DNA from: JAVMKJ01 sp031732875
GTDB taxonomy: Bacteria; Pseudomonadota; Gammaproteobacteria; Competibacterales; Competibacteraceae
Assembly (NCBI GenBank): GCA_031732875.1
Contig: JAVMKL010000053.1
Coordinates: 1-7,075, forward strand
Direction: 5' to 3'
Length of the DNA: 7,075 bases
A program made the position numbers and the translations under genes. Shown here piece after piece: positions 1-7,000 of the stretch (positions are counted from its first letter, which is position 1; every line of letters begins with the position of its first letter). The notes under the pieces are model-generated. The model ran no database searches, was not told the origin of the DNA, and worked only from the letters and a program-made list of their open reading frames with translations.

Positions 1-38
1 TCTCGCGCGGGGCGCTGGAGCGGGTGTATTTGGCGTAG
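1..38 (+). CDS. Possible 3' end of an upstream gene (last 11 codons)
   Basis: Reading from base 3 gives the tail SRGALERVYLA followed by TAG at 36-38. The other two + frames also stay open for a short way, so this frame is not unique. The support is positional: the stop lies 7 bases before a hairpin with a T-rich tail at 45-99, the arrangement expected at the end of a transcription unit. No family can be assigned from 11 residues. This is an inference and could be wrong. Confidence 0.25.
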   Translation, partial: SRGALERVYLA

Positions 39-44
39 ACTGAC

Positions 45-99
45 GTGGCCCGGATGAGTTTAGGATATTTGCCGAGCGAAATCCGGGCTACTTTATTTT
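45..99 (+). terminator. Rho-independent terminator-like hairpin
   Basis: Bases 45-55 (GTGGCCCGGAT) pair with 81-91 (ATCCGGGCTAC) as an 11-bp stem containing one G-U wobble. The run TTTATTTT follows at 92-99. The loop is 25 bases, long for a classical terminator, but the GC-rich stem and the immediate T-rich tail fit intrinsic termination. It probably ends the upstream transcript. If the promoter of the next gene lies upstream of base 45, it would instead be a leader attenuator. Its tail overlaps a possible TTG start at 98, which argues against that start. Confidence 0.55.
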
Positions 100-118
100 G
101 CAACAGGTTCTGAAGACA

Positions 119-877
119 ATGGCGTCAATCGGACAGAATCACAAAAAAGCTAACGGGCTACTACAGCTCGCGTTCAAATACCATCATAGAAAACGGTATG
201 ACGAAGCAGCATGGTTATATCAGAAAATCATTGATATTTATTCTAAATTTTACTCTAAAGACCTAGAAGCAGTTGAATACGCCCGCATCAATTTAAACGC
301 TCTCAATACAAAGATAGAAAACCTGCAACCCGCTAAACCAAAGGAACTCCAGACAGTCGATTCCTTGCTGGACGACAATGAGCCTGCCAGTATTGATTGG
401 ACCGTACCCCCAACATATTTACCTGTCTCTCCATCGCCCATCGCGGAAAACGCCGCGCTCCCAAATTCGATGAGGCGTGCCATGGGACCCATGCATGTCA
501 CCGTCCGCGTTGAAAACATGACGCGTTCCGGCAAACCTTACGAGAACGAATTTCTGGTCGATACCCGGGTGATAGACTGCCTCGCGCCCGCCAGCGCCCT
601 ACAACAAGCCGGCATTGCTGTGGAAGGGCGGGATGCGTACGAAATGGCCAACGGTGAAATCCTTGAATACCCCTATGGTTTTGCTCTCGTCTCCTTCATG
701 GGATCAAAAACGGTGACTCAGATCATTTTTGGCCCGGAAGACGTGGCACCCATCCTCGGGGTGGCGGCGCTCGAAAACGTCGGCATCGGCATCGATCCGG
801 TCTCGCGAACGCTCAGGCGCATGGCGGCCAAACCGCTAAAGCAAGCCATCCCCCACAAGCCACCCGCCAAGGATTAG
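119..877 (+). CDS. TPR-like / degenerate retropepsin-like (clan AA) fusion protein
   Basis: From the ATG at 119 this encodes 252 residues. Residues 11-65 are helical and resemble a TPR-type hairpin (for example KRYDEAAWLYQKIIDIY). Residues 70-120 form a Pro-rich linker. Residues 122-235 resemble bacterial retropepsin-like clan AA aspartic proteases: a beta-rich start (MHVTVRVENM), then FLVDTRVIDCLAPASAL around D148, and a C-terminal ILGVAALENVGIGIDP at 212-227 that matches the family's second conserved block. The active-site motif, normally D-[ST]-G-[A/S], reads D148-T-R-V, so catalysis is doubtful. No signal peptide is visible, suggesting a cytoplasmic protein. An in-frame TTG at 98 would add seven residues but lies in the terminator tail, so ATG 119 is preferred although its SD (GAAG at 112-115, 3-base gap) is poor. 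GC is about 40% over 121-360 and 60% over 421-600. The stop is 6 bases before the GH1 gene, suggesting co-transcription. The substrate and biological role are unknown. Confidence 0.72.
   Translation: MASIGQNHKKANGLLQLAFKYHHRKRYDEAAWLYQKIIDIYSKFYSKDLEAVEYARINLNALNTKIENLQPAKPKELQTVDSLLDDNEPASIDWTVPPTYLPVSPSPIAENAALPNSMRRAMGPMHVTVRVENMTRSGKPYENEFLVDTRVIDCLAPASALQQAGIAVEGRDAYEMANGEILEYPYGFALVSFMGSKTVTQIIFGPEDVAPILGVAALENVGIGIDPVSRTLRRMAAKPLKQAIPHKPPAKD
472..484 (+). promoter_or_regulatory. Internal ribosome-binding site and in-frame ATG
   Basis: GAGG at 472-475 lies 6 bases before an in-frame ATG at 482-484. That is a better start signal than the one in front of ATG 119. Initiation here would give a 131-residue protein consisting of just the retropepsin-like domain, about the size I associate with stand-alone clan AA proteins. 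It may be a working alternative start or a relic of the original gene before fusion to the AT-rich N-terminal part. Confidence 0.4.
869..873 (+). promoter_or_regulatory. Ribosome-binding site of the GH1 gene
   Basis: AAGGA lies inside the last codons of the preceding gene, 10 bases before ATG 884. It supports this ATG as the start. Because the upstream stop is at 875-877, the two genes are probably translationally coupled. Confidence 0.6.
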
Positions 878-883
878 TCAGCT

Positions 884-2320
884 ATGAATCCCTCGGTGAA
901 AAAACTCCCCGACTCTTTTCTATGGGGGGCGGCGACAGCTGCCTATCAGGTGGAAGGCGGCTATCAGCAGGATGGAAAGGGCTTGTCCATCTGGGACGTC
1001 TACTCGCACCTGCCCGGAACAACCTATATGGGCACCAACGGCGATATCGCCGCCGACCATTACAATCGGTATCGGGAAGACGTTCGACTCATGGCCGAGA
1101 TGGGGCTGCAATCCTATCGATTCTCCATCGCGTGGACCCGAATTTTTCCCAACGGAACAGGGAAAATCAACCACGAAGGAATTGCCTTTTACAATCGCCT
1201 GATCGACGAACTGTTAAAACATAATATCATTCCTTTCATAACACTTTATCACTGGGATTTGCCTCAGGCATTACAAGATATCGGGGGTTGGGAAAACCGG
1301 GACCTCATCGATATTTTCACTCACTACGCAAAAACGTGTTTCGAGTATTTTGGCGACCGCGTCGAACATTGGATCACCTTCAACGAAACTATTAATTTCA
1401 TCATGCTGGGCTACCGGGATGGCCTCCATCCCCCGGGAATCCGTGATGAAAAACGGGCCGTGGAAGTCTCACATATCGTCAACTTGGCCCATGCCAAAGC
1501 CGTGCTCGAATACCGTAACCTGGTTCGGAAAGGCAGGATAATGACTGGAAAGATCGGAATCGCCCACGTCCTCCTTCCCGGATTTCCCATCAGCGACCGC
1601 GAGGACGATATCCGGGCCTGCGAGTTCTACGAAGGCATGGATTTTCACTGGTTTTACGACCCGATTCTTAAAGGTGAATACCCCGAACTCATTTTCAATC
1701 ATTACCAAACAAAATATCAGACGCCGACCATTCTGGATAATGATATGGCCCTTCTCCAAAGCGCCGCCAGCGATTTCATCGGCGTCAACTACTACCAAAG
1801 CACGTTTCTGGCCCACAACCCACTCGATGGCGTGGGAACCGCCGCACTGAATACCAGCGGCGAGAAAGGCAGCCAGCGGGAAAGCGGAATCCCCGGATTA
1901 TTCAAGAAGGTTTTCAACCCAAAGGTGGAATATAGCCCGTGGGATTGGGCGATTTACCCGGAAGGCTTATTCGAAGGAATGACAAGAATTCAGGAGCGAT
2001 ACGGGAATATCCCGATCTTCATCACGGAAAACGGATTGGGCGATAAAGATCAGATCGCGGAAAATAGCGAAATTCTGGATTTTCCCAGAATCGAATACCT
2101 GAGCCGGCACCTTCGTGAATGCAAGCGCGCGATCCAGGACGGCATCAAGTTGGCCGGTTATTTCGCCTGGTCGTTCATCGATCTGCTGAGTTGGCTGAAC
2201 GGCTATCAAAAACAATATGGATTCGTCTACGTCGACCGGGAAAAGGGTCTGGAGCGGAGAAAGAAACAAAGCTATTTCTGGTATCGCAAGCTGATCCGGA
2301 CCCATGGGGAAGAGCTTTGA
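884..2320 (+). CDS. GH1 beta-glycosidase (beta-glucosidase or 6-phospho-beta-glycosidase)
   Basis: The product has 478 residues, normal for a complete single-domain GH1 (beta/alpha)8 barrel, with no signal peptide, so it is probably cytoplasmic. GH1 enzymes hydrolyse beta-linked glucosides or galactosides with retention. The N-terminal signature FLWGAATAAYQVEGG is at 12-26 (sugar-binding Q22), followed by H123-W124, the acid/base E168 in WITFNE, Y303, the nucleophile E382 in ITENG, and W429. Where plain beta-glucosidases have Glu in the motif NxEWxxGY, this protein has Ser (DLLSWLNGY, S436), followed by K443 and Y445. The spacing S-x6-K-x-Y equals the phosphate-binding set of 6-phospho-beta-galactosidase LacG, so a phosphorylated substrate is plausible. 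Thr169 follows the acid/base in place of the usual Pro. From memory, the C-terminal DLLSWLNGYQKQYGFVYVD block resembles Firmicutes GH1 proteins. No PTS or sugar-transporter genes are visible nearby. GC is mixed (32-53% in sampled stretches), well below the pump genes. The family call is firm; the substrate is not. Confidence 0.95.
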   Translation: MNPSVKKLPDSFLWGAATAAYQVEGGYQQDGKGLSIWDVYSHLPGTTYMGTNGDIAADHYNRYREDVRLMAEMGLQSYRFSIAWTRIFPNGTGKINHEGIAFYNRLIDELLKHNIIPFITLYHWDLPQALQDIGGWENRDLIDIFTHYAKTCFEYFGDRVEHWITFNETINFIMLGYRDGLHPPGIRDEKRAVEVSHIVNLAHAKAVLEYRNLVRKGRIMTGKIGIAHVLLPGFPISDREDDIRACEFYEGMDFHWFYDPILKGEYPELIFNHYQTKYQTPTILDNDMALLQSAASDFIGVNYYQSTFLAHNPLDGVGTAALNTSGEKGSQRESGIPGLFKKVFNPKVEYSPWDWAIYPEGLFEGMTRIQERYGNIPIFITENGLGDKDQIAENSEILDFPRIEYLSRHLRECKRAIQDGIKLAGYFAWSFIDLLSWLNGYQKQYGFVYVDREKGLERRKKQSYFWYRKLIRTHGEEL

Positions 2321-2339
2321 AAAGCGCGCCAAGGCGGCC

Positions 2340-2766
2340 CTACATGCACATCCTCCAGAATGCCGAGAGCACCAGAACCAGATCGGGACCGCGATAGACA
2401 GCAAACGCCAGCAGCGGCGCCACCGCGCCGAGCACGCCGAGTACGGCCAGCGCCGCCGCCCAGCCGACCGAGGGATCAGCGCCAAAGCCGCCGGCAGCAT
2501 CACGAATTGCCCCAGCGAACCGATTGCGGTCGCAATGCCCATGGCCAAGGTCCGCCGCTCCGGTGGCACCGCCCGGTCGCGCCGAACACCACCGGAAAGG
2601 TCGCGCCGCTCAGGCCCAGACCGATCAGTACCCCGGCGCTCGGGGCCAGCGCGAACGCCGAGCCGGCCTGGGCCATCGGCAGCAACCCCGCCACAGCCTC
2701 CGTCCAGTTTCGTGGTCTTGGCGCGTCGATGCCCGCCAACCCGGCCTGCATGACGAGAAGTGACAT
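2340..2766 (-). pseudogene. Broken MFS transporter fragment
   Basis: On the minus strand an MFS-like membrane segment can be read, but only by changing frame. The first piece contains AGVLIGLGLSGATFPVV (about 2640 down to 2580). It then shifts near 2570 into PPERRTLAMGIATAIGSLGQ and FVMLPAALAL, and shifts again near 2480 into DPSVGWAAALAVLGVLGAVA and the rest, ending at a TAG at 2342-2340. This matches roughly TM4 to TM6 of a 12-TM major facilitator. The N-terminal part is absent or unrecognisable beyond about 2700, and the whole C-terminal half is missing next to the end of the GH1 gene. A third frameshift near 2705 is possible, because another frame shows GRVGGHRRA, reminiscent of the MFS loop 2-3 motif. 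The 5' boundary is approximate. Local GC is very high (48 of 60 bases over 2401-2460). It is non-functional as read; sequencing error is a less likely alternative because both ends are also lost. Confidence 0.6.
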
Positions 2767-2868
2767 GCGCCGGTCATCCAAGTTCGAGTAAGATGCCCGG
2801 CGCATTCGATGCGGGCGGCACGCGCCGTCGGCGAACCGGCGGTGATCCGCGCGCACTAAGTCACCATT
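2767..2868 (+). promoter_or_regulatory. Leader region of the efflux operon with two hairpins
   Basis: This stretch separates the MFS remnant from the adaptor gene and should contain the pump promoter. A weak -10-like TAAGAT lies at 2789-2794, with no convincing -35. Two potential hairpins follow. The first is CGCAT (2801-2805)/ATGCG (2809-2813) with a TCG loop, extendable across a bulge. The stronger one is CCGTCGG (2825-2831)/CCGGCGG (2836-2842), a 7-bp stem with one G-U pair and a CGAA loop, ending 26 bases before the ATG. Neither has a T-run, so they are not intrinsic terminators. They could be a repressor-binding palindrome or mRNA structure near the start. In DNA this GC-rich, short hairpins arise easily by chance. 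Confidence 0.3.
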
Positions 2869-3999
2869 ATGACCAAGAAAATCATCCTCACTCTCGCCGG
2901 CCTGCTGCTCTTGGTGGGCGCGCTCGCCGGCACCAAGCTGTTCCAGTTCCAAACCATGTTCGCCGCTGGCGCCGATTTCGCGCCGCCGCCGGAGACCGTC
3001 ACCACCACCGAGGTGAAACAGGACACCTGGCAGCCCACCCTGACCGCCGTCGGCTCGGTGGTCGCCGTGCAGGGCGTCACGCTCGGCGCCGAAGTGGCCG
3101 GCACAGTCAAACAGATCGCGTTCGAGTCGGGAGAAAACGCCAAGGCCGGCGATCTACTGGTGGAACTCGACAGCTCTATCGAACAGGCCCAGCTCCGTTC
3201 CGCCGCCGCCGCCGCCGACCTCGCCCGCGCCAATCTGGATCGCGCCCGCGACTTGCGTGCCAGGAACATGATGTCGACGGCCGATCTCGACGCCGCCGAC
3301 GCGCAGGCCAAACAGGCCAACGCCCAACTGGACAACATCCACGCGACCATCGCCAAGAAAGCTATCCGCGCCCCTTTCGCCGGCCGGGTCGGCATACGGC
3401 AGGTCAACCTCGGCCAATTCCTCAACACCGGCGATCCCATCGTCACCCTGCAATCGCTCGACCCGATGTACGTGGATTTTTCGTTGCCCCAGCAGCGCCT
3501 CGCTCAACTGAGCGTCGGCATGGCCGTGCGGGTTACTACCGACGCCTTTCCCGACCGAACCTTCGAAGGCAAGCTGACCGCCATCAACTCCGAAGTCGAT
3601 ACCGCTACCCGCAACGTGCGCCTACGGGCCACCTTGGCCAACGCCCACGGCCTGCTGCGACCCGGCCTGTTCGTCAACGTTGCCGTCGTGCTGCCCGAGG
3701 CCGAACCGGTGCTGATGATTCCCGCCACCGCGGTGCTGTACGCGCCCTATGGCGATTCGGTGTTCGTGGTCGAGGAGAAAAAAGACGAGAAAACTGGCGT
3801 GGTCGGCAAGGTGCTCGGTCAGCGCTTCGTCCACCTCGGCAAGACCCGCGGCGATTTCGTGGTGGTGACCTCGGGCCTTGCCGCCGGGCAGACCATCGTC
3901 ACCACCGGCGTGTTCAAGCTCCGCAACGGCATGTCCGTGGTGGTGGACAACAAGCTGGCTCCCGACTTCCAGGTCGCGCCCAAGCCGGCCAATTCCTGA
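2869..3999 (+). CDS. RND efflux periplasmic adaptor subunit (membrane fusion protein)
   Basis: The product has 376 residues, normal for AcrA/MexH-type adaptors. It bridges the inner-membrane RND pump and a TolC-like outer-membrane channel. Residues 5-25 form an uncleaved anchor or signal segment without a lipobox Cys, so this is not a lipoprotein. The first half of the lipoyl-like domain is at about 64-104 (VGSVVAVQGV, ending VELDSS). An alpha-hairpin follows at 104-164, the second lipoyl half at 165-197 (IRAPFAGRVGIRQVNLGQ), the beta-barrel at about 200-275, and the membrane-proximal domain at about 280-360. The hairpin tip carries the conserved R-L-S docking set R125, L129 and S136, with the same spacing as R128/L132/S139 of AcrA, followed by L140-D141. 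A GCC repeat encodes an Ala run (112-116) in the hairpin. The SD is weak (TAAG at 2857-2860, 8-base gap), but ATG 2869 directly precedes the hydrophobic segment. The gene lies 7 bases before the permease gene, in one operon. The pump substrate cannot be told from sequence. Confidence 0.95.
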   Translation: MTKKIILTLAGLLLLVGALAGTKLFQFQTMFAAGADFAPPPETVTTTEVKQDTWQPTLTAVGSVVAVQGVTLGAEVAGTVKQIAFESGENAKAGDLLVELDSSIEQAQLRSAAAAADLARANLDRARDLRARNMMSTADLDAADAQAKQANAQLDNIHATIAKKAIRAPFAGRVGIRQVNLGQFLNTGDPIVTLQSLDPMYVDFSLPQQRLAQLSVGMAVRVTTDAFPDRTFEGKLTAINSEVDTATRNVRLRATLANAHGLLRPGLFVNVAVVLPEAEPVLMIPATAVLYAPYGDSVFVVEEKKDEKTGVVGKVLGQRFVHLGKTRGDFVVVTSGLAAGQTIVTTGVFKLRNGMSVVVDNKLAPDFQVAPKPANS

Positions 4000-4006
4000 C
4001 GCTGCC

Positions 4007-7000
4007 ATGAAATCCTTCACCGACCTGTTCGTTCGCCGGCCCGTCCTGGCGATCGTGGTCAACCTGATCATCGTCATCGCCGGTCTCCAGGCCATGTTCG
4101 CCCTCAACGTGCGGCAGTACCCGCGCAGCGACAACGCCAGCGTCACCGTCACCACCACCTACATCGGCGCCAGCGCCGATCTGGTGCGCGGTTTCATCAC
4201 CACTCCGCTGGAGCGCGCCATCGCCGCCGCCGACGGCATCGAGTATCTGGAGTCGCAGAGCGCCCAGGGTCTGTCGACCATCCGCGCCCGCCTCAAGCTG
4301 AATTACGATCCGACCAAGGCGCTGGCGGAAATCGGCTCCAAGGTGGATCAGGTGCGCGGCGATCTGCCGCCCGAGGCGGAAGTACCGGTGCTCAACATCG
4401 AATCCGCCGACAGCCAGTTCGCCTCGGCCTATTTAAGCTTTTCCTCGGACACCCTGGCGCAGAACGAGATCACCGACTATCTGGTGCGGGTGGTGCAGCC
4501 GCGCCTGTCCGCCCTCGAAGGAGTGCAGCGGGCCGAAATCCTCGGCGGGCGCACCTTCGCCATGCGGGTCTGGCTCAAACCCGACCGGATGGCGGCGCTC
4601 AACATCAGTCCGGTGCAGGTGCGCCAGGCGCTGGCCGCCAACAACTATCTCGCCGCGCTGGGCCGGACCAAGGGCGCGCTGATCGAGGTCAACCTGACTG
4701 CCAACACCGATCTGCGCTCGGTCGATGAATTCAAGAATCTGGTGATCCGCGAACAGGGCGGCGCGCTGGTGCGGTTGTCCGACATCGCCGACATCGCGCT
4801 GGGCGCCGAGGATTACAGCGCCGAGGTGCGTTTCTCGGGTCAGACCGCCGTCTTCATGGGCATTTTTCCGCTGCCCAACGCCAACGCCATCGACGTGATC
4901 AAGCGGGTCCGGACGGAAATGGAGCTGATTCAGAAGGATCTGCCGACCGGCCTGCAAGCCTACTTCGCCTACGACGCCACGAACTACATCAACAACGCCA
5001 TCAATGAAGTGATCACCACCCTGGGCGATACCCTGCTGATCGTGGTGGTCATCATCTTCCTGTTCCTCGGCTCGTTGCGTTCGGTGCTGGTGCCGGTGGT
5101 GGCGATTCCGATTTCGCTGATCGGCGGAATTTTCCTGATGCAGGTGTTCGGCTTCACCATCAACCTGCTGACCCTGCTGGCGATCGTATTATCGGTCGGC
5201 CTGGTGGTGGACGACGCCATCGTGGTGGTGGAAAACGTCGAGCGGCATCTACGCGAAGGGCGCAGTCCGTTCGAGGCGGCCATTCTCAGCGGTCGCGAGT
5301 TGATCGGCCCGATCATCGCCATGACGGTCACCCTGGTCGCGGTCTACACCCCCATCGGCCTGCAAGGGGGACTCACCGGCTCGCTGTTTCGTGAATTCGC
5401 CTTCACCCTGGCCGGGGCGGTCACCATCTCTGGGGTGGTGGCGTTGACCCTGTCGCCGATGCTGGCGTCCAAACTGCTCAAGGCGGAGGACGAGCAGCAC
5501 TGGCTGCCCTCGCACATCAACGCCACTTTCGAGCGCGTCAAACAGTTCTACGGTCGGCGGCTGGACGAAACTCTCAGCGCCCGTCCGGCGGTTTATCTGC
5601 TGTGGGGAACCTTGTCGCTGCTGATCGTGCCGATGTGGATGTTTTCGTCGGAAGAGCTGGCGCCGATGGAAGATCAGGGCGTGATCTTCGGCATCGTGGA
5701 TACCGCCGCCAACGCCAGTCTCGATCAGACCAGCCGATTCACCGCCGCCGCCAATCAGGTGTTTCTGAGCGTGCCGGAGACCGAATTCACCTTTCTGATC
5801 ACTTTCCCCACTTCCGGCTTCGGCGGGATGGTGGTAAAGCCGTGGGACGAGCGCGAGCGCACCGTGTTCGAAATTCTGCCCGAGGTGCAAAAGCAACTGG
5901 GGAGCATCCCCGGCATCCAGATGTTTCCGGTCACTCCGCCGGCTCTGCCGGGCGGCGGCCAGTTCCCGGTGGAATTCATCATCGCCTCGACCGCCGACAC
6001 CCAGGAAATCCTCGATATCGCCAGGCAGGTCCAGGAGAAGGCGATGCGGAGCGGGATGTTCGCCTTCCCACCGATCATCGATGTCAAGATCGATCAGCCG
6101 CAGGCGGAAATCGCGATCGACCGCGACAAGGTGGCCGCCCTCGGCCTCAACCTCCAACAGGTGGGGGCGGACCTGACCGCGGCGGTGGGTGGCAATTTCG
6201 TCAACCGTTTCAACATCGCCGGGCGCAGCTACAAGGTCATTCCCCAAGTGCAGCGGGTGGGCCGTCTCAACCCCGACCAGTTGGAGGACATTTACGTTAC
6301 CGGTCCGAACGGCCAGCTCCTGCCGTTGAGCGCGGTCGCCTCCCTGCGCAACAGCACCGAGCCGCGCTCGCTCAACCGCTTCCAGCAGTTGAACGCGGTG
6401 AAGATCAGCGGAGTCGCGATCCGCCCGCTGGATCAGGCGCTGCGTTTCCTGGAGGATGAAGCCGCCAAGCTCATGCCCAAGGGTTACGTGATCGACTACA
6501 CCGGCGAATCGCGCCAACTGCGGACGGAAGGCGGCAGCCGGTTCTTCAAGACCATGGGCTTCGCCATCCTCCTGATCTTCCTGGTGCTGGCCGCCCAGTT
6601 CAACAGCTTCCGCGATCCGTTGATCATCCTGCTGGGCTCGGTACCGCTCGCGCTGTTCGGCGCGCTGATCTTCACTTTTCTGAAGATGCCCAGCCCGGAA
6701 ATCCCCTTCCCGCTGACGCAGGGCTGGACCACCACCCTGAACATCTACGCCAAGGTGGGTCTGGTCACCTTGATGGGGCTGATCGCCAAGAATGGGATTT
6801 TGATCGTGGAGTTCGCCAACAAGCTTCAGATGCAAGGCTTGCCCAAGCTCGAGGCGGTGCGCGAGGCGTCGCTGATCCGGTTGCGGCCGATCCTGATGAC
6901 CACCGCCGCCACCATCGCCGGCCACCTGCCGCTGACCTTCGTTACCGGCGCCGGCGCCGCCGCCCGCAATTCCATCGGTCTGGTGCTGGTCGGCGGCATG

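Noticed and set aside
40..68. Promoter CTGACG - 17 bases - GGATAT ahead of the fusion gene
   Set aside because: Both hexamers match the consensus poorly, and the hairpin at 45-91 better explains the region. It cannot be supported without transcript data.
98..118. TTG at 98 as the start of the retropepsin-like fusion gene
   Set aside because: It lies within the T-rich tail of a terminator-like hairpin and has no SD. ATG 119 is preferred, although its own SD is weak.
2320..2340. Terminator directly after the GH1 gene
   Set aside because: Only about a 4-bp stem with a 2-base loop can form, and no T-run follows.
1967..2569. A 200-codon minus-strand frame as one real protein
   Set aside because: Only its first 35 or so residues look like a protein family (MFS). 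The remainder is out of frame and then antisense to the GH1 gene. It is treated as part of the MFS pseudogene.
3200..3218. GCC trinucleotide repeat as a possible phase-variable tract
   Set aside because: Gains or losses of whole triplets keep the frame and only change the length of an Ala run in the adaptor hairpin. The tract is short and ordinary in DNA of this GC content.
2760..4010. A 416-codon + strand frame over the adaptor gene
   Set aside because: The product is an Arg/Pro/Gly-rich sequence without domains, produced by the out-of-frame GC-rich adaptor gene.
5602..6459. A 285-codon + strand frame inside the permease gene
   Set aside because: It is Arg/Gly-rich, out of frame with the clear RND permease, and has no recognisable family features.
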